This document shows, piece after piece, positions 1-4,746 of a DNA stretch of 5,157 nt (position 1 is its first letter; each line of letters opens with the position of its first letter). The notes beneath the pieces were generated by a model. That model did not search any database. It worked only from the letters and a program-made list of their open reading frames with translations, and was not told the DNA's origin. The translations under genes were made by a program, and so were the position numbers. This DNA is from Candidatus Cloacimonadota bacterium (GTDB taxonomy: Bacteria; Cloacimonadota; Cloacimonadia; Cloacimonadales; TCS61), in the NCBI GenBank assembly GCA_021108055.1, contig JAIORR010000076.1, positions 1 through 5,157 on the forward strand, in the 5' to 3' direction.

Positions 1-2
1 CA

Positions 3-113
3 AAATTAATTCAACCTTCAACAAAATTGTCCCCTTTATTGCAGGAAACAGATGAGTTGATTTCAATACTTTTCAAGAGCATTGATACGGTGAAAAGGAA
101 AAAGGAGCGATAG
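3..113 (+). CDS. C-terminal tail of a probable four-helix-bundle protein (5'-truncated)
   Basis: This reading frame is open from the window edge and ends at TAG 111-113, giving 36 codons of a gene that starts upstream. The peptide has the amphipathic pattern LLQETDELISILFKSID followed by a lysine/arginine-rich end (KRKKER). This resembles the last helix and basic tail of the small four-helix-bundle proteins (S23 or 23S rRNA intervening-sequence family), which often end with a 'E-x-x-E-L-I-A-I-F-x-x-S-I' helix and a basic tail. Members are about 115-130 residues, so roughly 80-90 residues would lie outside the window. Their function is unclear; some are encoded inside rRNA intervening sequences. 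The gene appears unrelated to the hydrogenase cluster and is followed by a heptamer repeat. The identification rests on a short tail recognised from memory, so it is moderate at best. Confidence 0.5.
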   Translation, partial: KLIQPSTKLSPLLQETDELISILFKSIDTVKRKKER

Positions 114-126
114 CGACAAAATACTT

Positions 127-161
127 GGATATTGGATATTCCGTGTTGGATATTGGATATT
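127..161 (+). repeat. In-phase heptamer repeat GGATATT (five units, one degenerate)
   Basis: Five consecutive 7-bp units are visible: GGATATT (127-133), GGATATT (134-140), CCGTGTT (141-147), GGATATT (148-154) and GGATATT (155-161). The same array can be read as two copies of TTGGATATTGGATATT (125-140 and 146-161) 21 bp apart, exactly three periods. It lies between the upstream gene tail and hydB. It is a direct repeat with no inverted component, so it should not form a hairpin terminator. A T-rich tract (162-189) follows it. Function unknown; it resembles the short tandem heptamer repeats dispersed in some bacterial genomes. A related array is present at 3902-3936. Confidence 0.8.
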
Positions 162-224
162 TATGTTTTTTATTTTTTTTATGTTTATTATATCGATCAA
201 CTTAAAAAATAAAAAGGAATCAAT

Positions 225-2015
225 ATGGCTTATAGAACTCATTTAATGGTATGTACCGGCACGGCTTGTGTTTCGTGCGGTGCTTTTAATATCAAGAAAC
301 TGTTAGAAGAAGAAATCAAAAAACAGGGATTAGATAAAGAAGTTCTGGTTGTAGGTACTGGTTGCCAGGGATTCTGCGCTCAGGGTCCTATTGTAGTAGT
401 TCAGCCGGAAGATATTTTTTATCAATTGCTTTCTCCGGAAGATATTCCTTATCTCGTGGAAGAACACTTCTTAAAAGGAAGACCTGTTAAAAAAATGATG
501 TACACCCCGCCCGGCGAAAAAATTCAGATTCCTACCGTGAATGAGATTGGATTTTTCAGCAAACAGCGATTGATCGCTCTCAGGAATAAGGGATTGATAG
601 ATGCCGAAAAGATAGATGATTATATTGGCAGAGATGGGTATAATGCATTGATAAAAGTCTTAACATCGATGAGTTCTGAAGATGTAATTAAAGAGATAAA
701 GAATTCCGGGCTAAGAGGTCGAGGTGGCGGAGGTTTCCCAACAGGTTTGAAATGGGAGATCTGTCATAATTCAAAAGGTGAACCCAAGTATATAATTTGC
801 AATGCAGATGAAGGTGATCCCGGTGCTTACATGGATAGAAGTATCGTCGAATCCGATCCTCATGCAGTTATCGAAGGAATGCTGATAGGAGCAAAGGCAA
901 TAGGTGCCAGGCAGGGATTTGTCTATATCAGAACAGAATATCCGCTTGCTATCAGCAGATTGGAAATTGCGATCGAACAGGCAAGAGAATATGGATTATT
1001 GGGTAAAGACATCCTTGGAAAGGGTTTTGATTTCGATCTTGAGATCAAACAAGGCGCAGGTGCTTTTGTCTGCGGAGAAGAGACTTCTCTGATCCATTCT
1101 ATTGAAGGAATATCACCTGAACCAAGCCAGAGACCTCCTTTTCCTGCTGAATCCGGATTATGGGGAAAGCCCACTAATATCAATAATGTGGAAACCTGGG
1201 CTAATGTTCCCAGAATAATTCTTCGTGGTGCGGATTGGTTTGCAGGTATCGGCACAGAGAAAAGCAAAGGAACAAAAGTTTTTTCTCTTGTTGGAAAAAT
1301 AAATAATACAGGTTTGGTGGAAGTACCAATGGGAATCACTCTCAAAGAAATCATCTATGATATTGGCGGTGGAGTTCCCGGCGGGAAAAAATTCAAAGGT
1401 GTTCAAATCGGAGGTCCATCTGGGGGAGTTGTTCCAGCTTCCTTGATCGATCTACCTGTCGATTATGAAAAACTAACCGAAGTTGGCTCTATGATGGGTT
1501 CCGGGGGAATGGTAGTAGTTGATGAAGATACCTGCATGGTAGATCTTGCCAAATATTTCCTGGAATTTACCAGTGATGAGAGTTGTGGAAAATGTGCAAG
1601 CTGCAGGGAAGGCAGTTCTGCAATGCTTGAAATTCTTACGAAAATAACAGAAGGTAACGGAAAAGAAGGTGATATTGAATTTCTTGAAGAACTGGGACAT
1701 GCAATAAAGGATGCTTCTCAATGCGGTCTGGGACAGACACTTCCAAATCCGGTTCTTTCAACTATTAAAAATTTCAGAGATGAATACGAAGCTCATATAA
1801 AAAATAAAAAATGTCCTGCTCATGTTTGCAAAGCATTAATTACTTTTCATATCGATCCTGATAAATGTACCGGTTGTACGGTTTGTGCGATAAAATGTCC
1901 TGCTGACGCTATCTCCGGTAATCGCAAGGAACCTCATGTTATCGATCAGGAGAAGTGTATTAAATGTGGTATCTGTTATACTGTTTGTAAATTTGATTCA
2001 GTAAAAGTGGAGTGA
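225..2015 (+). CDS. hydB: Electron-bifurcating [FeFe]-hydrogenase NADH-oxidising subunit, HydB (NuoF-like)
   Basis: A 596-residue flavo-iron-sulfur protein. Known HydB proteins oxidise NADH via FMN and pass electrons to the H2-forming HydA in the cytoplasmic HydABC complex. Domains seen in order: a thioredoxin-like [2Fe-2S] domain with C10, C15, C47 and C51; a NuoF core with the glycine-rich FMN/NADH loop (GRGGGGFP, residues 165-172), NADEGDPGA (193-201) and GAGAFVCGEE (277-286); a SCGKCASC [4Fe-4S] site with C454, C457, C460 and C500; and a C-terminal two-cluster ferredoxin domain with C548/551/554/558 and C578/581/584/588. C530 and C535, with nearby histidines H533 and H542, may form a further metal site (inference). 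The N-terminal [2Fe-2S] domain and C-terminal ferredoxin domain distinguish it from respiratory complex I NuoF, though formate dehydrogenase or NfnAB/Hnd-type diaphorase subunits share this architecture. AAGGAA at 214-219, 5 nt before ATG, supports the start. hydC and hydA are absent here. Confidence 0.9.
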   Translation: MAYRTHLMVCTGTACVSCGAFNIKKLLEEEIKKQGLDKEVLVVGTGCQGFCAQGPIVVVQPEDIFYQLLSPEDIPYLVEEHFLKGRPVKKMMYTPPGEKIQIPTVNEIGFFSKQRLIALRNKGLIDAEKIDDYIGRDGYNALIKVLTSMSSEDVIKEIKNSGLRGRGGGGFPTGLKWEICHNSKGEPKYIICNADEGDPGAYMDRSIVESDPHAVIEGMLIGAKAIGARQGFVYIRTEYPLAISRLEIAIEQAREYGLLGKDILGKGFDFDLEIKQGAGAFVCGEETSLIHSIEGISPEPSQRPPFPAESGLWGKPTNINNVETWANVPRIILRGADWFAGIGTEKSKGTKVFSLVGKINNTGLVEVPMGITLKEIIYDIGGGVPGGKKFKGVQIGGPSGGVVPASLIDLPVDYEKLTEVGSMMGSGGMVVVDEDTCMVDLAKYFLEFTSDESCGKCASCREGSSAMLEILTKITEGNGKEGDIEFLEELGHAIKDASQCGLGQTLPNPVLSTIKNFRDEYEAHIKNKKCPAHVCKALITFHIDPDKCTGCTVCAIKCPADAISGNRKEPHVIDQEKCIKCGICYTVCKFDSVKVE

Positions 2016-2019
2016 TCTT

Positions 2020-2382
2020 ATGAAGCTTATAGAAATAAAAAAAATACTTGAAGCAGAAGTTCTTACAGGAGAATATAACCCTGAAACAGAAATAGAAATA
2101 GGTTGTTCATCAGATCTAATGAGCGAAATTTTAGCTTTTGGTAAACCCGGCTCGATTCTTTTAACAAGCTTAACGAATATTCAGGTTATCAATACTGCAA
2201 ATGTGTCTGATATAAAAGTAGTATGTTTTGTAATGGGAAAAATTCCCGATGAAAATATCATAAACTTAGCGAGAAAGAATGATGTAATTGTTTTTATAAC
2301 AAAACTTACAACATTTGAAAGTTGTGGGCGATTGTATAAAAATGGTCTTAAGAGTTGTAGTTATTTTGATCTTGATAAATAA
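2020..2382 (+). CDS. DRTGG-domain protein, cysteine-containing paralogue
   Basis: A 120-residue cytoplasmic protein consisting of a single DRTGG domain, the fold found N-terminal to HPr kinase/phosphorylase and in phosphotransacetylase fusions. No kinase domain or Walker A motif is present, so it cannot itself be an HPr kinase. Family-like segments are GCSSDLMSEILAF (28-40), the VVCFVMGKIPDE strand-turn, and TTFESCGRLY near the C-terminus. Cysteines lie at C29, C69, C102 and C113; the paralogue at 3564-3902 has none. It starts 4 nt after the hydB stop, with GGAG (2009-2012, inside the end of hydB) 7 nt before the ATG, so it is very likely co-transcribed and translationally coupled with hydB. 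Such proteins recur beside bifurcating hydrogenases. The function is unknown; a ligand-sensing or scaffold role is inference. Confidence 0.8.
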   Translation: MKLIEIKKILEAEVLTGEYNPETEIEIGCSSDLMSEILAFGKPGSILLTSLTNIQVINTANVSDIKVVCFVMGKIPDENIINLARKNDVIVFITKLTTFESCGRLYKNGLKSCSYFDLDK

Positions 2383-2384
2383 AA

Positions 2385-3317
2385 ATGGATAATAATAAAA
2401 CAACCACCAAGATTCAAGAACTTACTTATGAACTGAAAGTTGAAGAAGTAATGTGTACAGATGTTGAAACAGTCGGTCCCAAAATGCCAGTTTCTCAATT
2501 AAGAGATGTTTTGTACAATAAGCGAATTTCAGGAGTTCCTGTTGTAAATGATAACGAACTTGTTGGTATTGTAAGTATTGAAGATTTTATTAAGTGCTTG
2601 GAACAGGAAGAGATGAATGCTTTAGTAGAAGATAAAATGACCAAAAATATAAAGACTCTGTATGCTGACGAACCACTTGTTCATGCTATTATGAAATTTG
2701 AAAAATATGGATTTGGTCGTTTTCCCGTAATTTCAAGGAAAGACAAAAAGCTCGTAGGAATTATTACCAAAAGTGATATTATTAAAGGAATACTAAAGAA
2801 ATTGGAATCTGTTTATCATGATGAAGAGGAACGAAGATATCGAGCAAGTCATATCTTTAATGATATTATTGCGGATGAGGTTTTTCTAAAATTTCAATAC
2901 TTTGTAGAAGGCAAGAACTTTGATAAAGCAGGTGAAGCTTCCACCGGACTGAAAAAAACGCTTTATAGACTTGGTCTTTCACCGGATATTATTCGCAGAG
3001 CAGCAATTTCCACTTATGAAGCAGAGATTAATATTGTTGCATATACTGATGGAGGAGAAATAACAGCTTATATCGATCCACATCAAATTAAAATAATTAT
3101 AACAGATAAGGGTCCTGGTATTCCTGATGTCGAGAAAGCCTTGCAACCCGGCTTTTCTACTGCTCCCGGATGGGTTAGAGAATTGGGATTTGGAGCTGGA
3201 ATGGGACTTCCTAATATCAAAAAATTCACAGATAAGATGACTCTGAGATCAACAGTTGAAAAAGGAACGCATTTGGAAATTATTATTAAGCTCAGTGATT
3301 ATCGTATTGAAGATTGA
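2385..3317 (+). CDS. CBS-domain pair fused to an anti-sigma-factor-like (GHKL) ATPase
   Basis: A 310-residue soluble protein. Two CBS motifs come first (about residues 22-73 and 84-137), with the typical ISGVPVV...LVGIVSIEDF and GFGRFPVI...LVGIITKSDI patterns; CBS pairs commonly bind AMP, ADP, ATP or related adenylates. After a linker with a helical YHDEEERRYRA stretch, an RsbW/SpoIIAB-like HATPase domain occupies about 170-305. It has an N-box with E212 and N216, a G1 box DKGPGIPD (241-248), a G2 box GFGAGMGL (268-275) and GTHLEI (294-299). No histidine-phosphotransfer (DHp) helix is apparent, so it looks like a serine-kinase-type ATPase rather than a sensor histidine kinase. It lies 2 nt after the upstream stop with no clear Shine-Dalgarno sequence, suggesting translational coupling. 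An adenylate-charge-sensing kinase or switch is a reasonable inference; its target is unknown. Confidence 0.87.
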   Translation: MDNNKTTTKIQELTYELKVEEVMCTDVETVGPKMPVSQLRDVLYNKRISGVPVVNDNELVGIVSIEDFIKCLEQEEMNALVEDKMTKNIKTLYADEPLVHAIMKFEKYGFGRFPVISRKDKKLVGIITKSDIIKGILKKLESVYHDEEERRYRASHIFNDIIADEVFLKFQYFVEGKNFDKAGEASTGLKKTLYRLGLSPDIIRRAAISTYEAEINIVAYTDGGEITAYIDPHQIKIIITDKGPGIPDVEKALQPGFSTAPGWVRELGFGAGMGLPNIKKFTDKMTLRSTVEKGTHLEIIIKLSDYRIED

Positions 3318-3321
3318 TTTA

Positions 3322-3424
3322 TTATTTGTCATTCCTGTGAAAGCTTGTCCTCAACTTGATTGGGGACGGGGATCTAATTAAACAAGGAATTTAGATTCCG
3401 CATCAAGTGCGGAATGACAAACAA
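3322..3424 (+). repeat. Short inverted-repeat element (MITE- or palindromic-repeat-like), ~100 bp
   Basis: The ends form an inverted repeat: TTTGTCATTCC (3325-3335) is the exact reverse complement of GGAATGACAAA (3411-3421), and with the flanks the match is 13 of 14 (3322-3335 against 3411-3424). Inside are two further hairpins: GTCCTC (3347-3352) with GGGGAC (3362-3367), containing one G-T wobble, and ATTCCGCA (3395-3402) with TGCGGAAT (3408-3415) around a 5-nt loop. GGAAT at 3386-3390 offers a competing partner for the ATTCC segments. The 'GTCATTCC ... GGAATGAC' ends are typical of dispersed intergenic palindromes in many bacteria. There is no coding capacity and no obvious target-site duplication. 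It splits an otherwise compact operon. Confidence 0.75.
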
Positions 3425-3457
3425 AGCGAGATTTCGAGTCGTAAGGATGCAGGACGA

Positions 3458-3473
3458 TCCCGATAAATCGGGA
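3458..3473 (+). other. Small isolated hairpin
   Basis: TCCCGA (3458-3463) and TCGGGA (3468-3473) form a perfect 6-bp stem with a TAAA loop. No T-run follows (the next bases are AGATGATT), so it is not a convincing intrinsic terminator. It may be part of a larger repeat filling the gap between the CBS-ATPase and the second DRTGG gene. Confidence 0.45.
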
Positions 3474-3498
3474 AGATGATTATGTGATTTAAGAAAGA

Positions 3499-3546
3499 TT
3501 GGAAGCGACTGTGTCGCTTTGCATTAGCATGGTTAATGCAGTCCAA
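3499..3546 (+). promoter_or_regulatory. Two adjacent hairpins enclosed by a short stem, 5' of the second DRTGG gene
   Basis: Two perfect stems abut each other: AAGCGAC/GTCGCTT (3503-3509 with 3513-3519, 3-nt loop) and TGCATTA/TAATGCA (3520-3526 with 3534-3540, 7-nt loop). TTGGA (3499-3503) can pair with TCCAA (3542-3546) to close them into a three-way-junction-like fold; base 3503 would be shared, so one inner pair would open. The structure ends 6 nt before the GAGGG ribosome binding site (3553-3557). An alternative pairing, CTTTGC (3517-3522) with GCAAAG (3548-3553), would disrupt both inner stems. It could be a regulatory leader, an mRNA processing site or a dispersed palindromic repeat. 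It matches no riboswitch class that I recognise. Confidence 0.45.
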
Positions 3547-3552
3547 AGCAAA

Positions 3553-3557
3553 GAGGG
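3553..3557 (+). promoter_or_regulatory. Ribosome binding site GAGGG that decides between two tandem ATGs
   Basis: The next gene has ATGATG at 3561-3566. The GAGG core (3553-3556) is 4 nt from the first ATG and 7 nt from the second. The 7-nt spacing is more usual, and the resulting N-terminus MNLKDIV fits the family better, so the start at 3564 is preferred. The difference is one residue. Confidence 0.6.
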
Positions 3558-3563
3558 AAAATG

Positions 3564-3902
3564 ATGAATTTAAAAGATATTGTGCAAAAGCTTGATCTAA
3601 AAGTTGTTTCCGGGGATATTGATAAAGAAATAAGTGCAGGATATTCTAGTGATCTGCTTAGTGATGTCATTGCAAATGCTCAGCAAGATAACATCTGGAT
3701 CACTTTGCAAATTCATGTAAATATTGTAGCTGTAGCTAATTTACAGGAACTTGCTGGGATCATTCTTGTAAATGGACGTGAACCGGAAGAAGCAACTTTA
3801 AAGAAAGCAGAACAGGAAAATATTCCAATTTTACTAACAGAATTATCCACTTTTGAAATTGTGGGAAAACTTTATGAAATGGGAATACACGGAAACAGAT
3901 AA
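3564..3902 (+). CDS. DRTGG-domain protein, cysteine-free paralogue
   Basis: A 112-residue soluble single-domain protein (113 residues if the ATG at 3561 is used), paralogous to the product of 2020-2382. The shared pattern includes SSDLxS near residue 30, GREPEE aligned with GKIPDE, and STFEIVGKLYE aligned with TTFESCGRLYK. The NIWITLQIHVNIVAVANL segment is characteristic of the hydrogenase-associated DRTGG family. It contains no cysteine: Y28 of the 3561 numbering replaces C29 of the paralogue, and IV replaces SC before GKLY. No kinase domain or nucleotide-binding loop is visible, so the function is unknown. It is separated from the CBS-ATPase by a 246-bp structured gap, so it may have its own transcript start or a processing site. 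Two non-identical DRTGG copies in one cluster suggests division of labour or a heteromer (inference). Confidence 0.83.
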   Translation: MNLKDIVQKLDLKVVSGDIDKEISAGYSSDLLSDVIANAQQDNIWITLQIHVNIVAVANLQELAGIILVNGREPEEATLKKAEQENIPILLTELSTFEIVGKLYEMGIHGNR

Positions 3903-3936
3903 ATTTAAAATTTAAGATTGAAAATTGAATATTTAT
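3902..3936 (+). repeat. Degenerate AT-rich heptamer repeat, consensus AATTKAA
   Basis: Units in exact 7-bp phase are AATTTAA (3902-3908), AATTTAA (3909-3915), GATTGAA (3916-3922), AATTGAA (3923-3929) and a weaker TATTTAT (3930-3936). The first base is the last base of the DRTGG stop codon. The segment TTGAATATT (3925-3933) matches TTGGATATT of the upstream array at 8 of 9 positions, suggesting one repeat family. The rest of the gap to the PHP gene is AT-rich, and apart from the ribosome binding site I see nothing else in it. Confidence 0.55.
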
Positions 3937-3988
3937 CTTTGGATTATTTGAGAATTTATTGATAAAAAAAGAAGGAATAAGAGATAAT

Positions 3989-3992
3989 GAGG
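3989..3992 (+). promoter_or_regulatory. Ribosome binding site GAGG of the PHP gene
   Basis: GAGG sits 10 nt before ATG 4003, slightly far but acceptable. The in-frame TGA at 3988-3990 overlaps it and rules out any start further upstream. The ATG at 3987 is in another frame that stops after 24 codons. This fixes the PHP start at 4003. Confidence 0.5.
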
Positions 3993-4002
3993 TCGCAGCC
4001 GA

Positions 4003-4746
4003 ATGCTCAAAGAAATCAAAGCGGATTTGCATATTCATACCTGTCTCTCCCCTTGTGGTGATATGGATATGACACCTGCAATGATCGTAGAAAAAGCAAG
4101 ATCAAAAGGATTGGATGTGATCGGTATTTGTGACCATAATTCATCTGAAAACGTAATTGCCGTAAAGAAAGCAGGAGAAAAAAATAATTTGAAAGTTCTT
4201 GGCGGAATGGAAGTTACATCTAAAGAAGAAGTGCATATCCTGGCTCTTTTTGATGAAGATAAGAAATTATCTGAACTTCAGGAAATCGTTTATAAAAATC
4301 TAAAAGGAGTGAATGACGAGGAATTTTTTGGATACCAATTAATAGTAGATGAGCAGGGTGAGATCATCGACCTTAATAAGAAATTATTGATTGGAGCAAC
4401 CGACCTGACGGTTGATAGAATTGTAGAACTTATTCATTCTTTGAATGGACTTGCTATTGCATCGCACGTCGATCGTGAAAGATTCAGCCTGATCGGTCAA
4501 CTGGGCTTTATTCCTGAAGGATTGGAACTGGATGGTCTGGAGTTATCACCAGGATATATGTCCGAAAAGAAAAAACTTGAATTTCCAATGTCATCCGGCT
4601 TTCCTCTCGTCACATTTTCTGATGCTCATTATATAGATGATATTGGTAAAACTTCAACCACTTTCCTGCTGGATGATGTTACAGTAAGTGAGTTGAAAAA
4701 GGCATTTAAGAATAAAGATGGAAGATCTATCCTTACATATTCTTGA
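4003..4746 (+). CDS. PHP-domain metal-dependent phosphoesterase (TrpH/YciV-like)
   Basis: A 247-residue cytoplasmic protein. PHP (polymerase and histidinol phosphatase) domains bind two or three metal ions and hydrolyse phosphate esters. The metal-ligand motifs are all present: DLHIHT (D8, H10, H12), CDHN (D44, H45, N46), GGMEVTS (E70), EEVHIL (H78), ASHVDR (H155) and SDAHY (D207, H209). An insertion between about residues 84 and 140, carrying the GATDLTVDRIVELI segment, is typical of the hydrogenase-cluster members. C14 and C18 in HTCLSPCGD are close to the active site and are also family-like. The gene overlaps the downstream ATPase by 29 bp, implying coupled translation. An intact active site argues for real hydrolase activity; the substrate is unknown, and dephosphorylation of a partner protein or of a nucleotide are both possible. 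Confidence 0.87.
   Translation: MLKEIKADLHIHTCLSPCGDMDMTPAMIVEKARSKGLDVIGICDHNSSENVIAVKKAGEKNNLKVLGGMEVTSKEEVHILALFDEDKKLSELQEIVYKNLKGVNDEEFFGYQLIVDEQGEIIDLNKKLLIGATDLTVDRIVELIHSLNGLAIASHVDRERFSLIGQLGFIPEGLELDGLELSPGYMSEKKKLEFPMSSGFPLVTFSDAHYIDDIGKTSTTFLLDDVTVSELKKAFKNKDGRSILTYS

Noticed and set aside
186..191. TATTAT as a -10 promoter element for hydB
   Set aside because: It lies in a T-rich tract where such hexamers are expected by chance, and there is no convincing -35 element 16-18 bp upstream.
904..1092. Second + strand frame within hydB
   Set aside because: It is out of frame with conserved hydB motifs, short and without homology that I recognise.
923..1354. Minus-strand open frame of 143 codons inside hydB
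   Set aside because: It is antisense to the strongly conserved NuoF core, shows no recognisable domain and has no ribosome binding site; it is a shadow of hydB codon usage. The same applies to the other minus-strand frames at 1158-1406 and 1473-1721.
225..2015. Annotation as complex I subunit NuoF
   Set aside because: The N-terminal thioredoxin-like [2Fe-2S] domain, the C-terminal two-cluster ferredoxin domain and the hydrogenase-type accessory genes fit HydB; no other nuo genes are present.
2020..2382. HPr kinase/phosphorylase
   Set aside because: Only the DRTGG-type N-terminal fold is present; there is no P-loop or C-terminal kinase domain. The same holds for the copy at 3564-3902.
3458..3473. 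Intrinsic terminator after the CBS-ATPase gene
   Set aside because: The hairpin is short and is followed by AGATGATT rather than a T-run.
3760..4038. Minus-strand open frame across the DRTGG-PHP gap
   Set aside because: It overlaps two well-supported genes on the opposite strand, and its low-complexity F/I/L-rich product reflects AT-rich antisense sequence.
3987..4061. Alternative ATG start at 3987 for the PHP gene
   Set aside because: It is in a different frame that reaches a stop after 24 codons; the PHP frame has a stop at 3988-3990, so 4003 is the first usable start.
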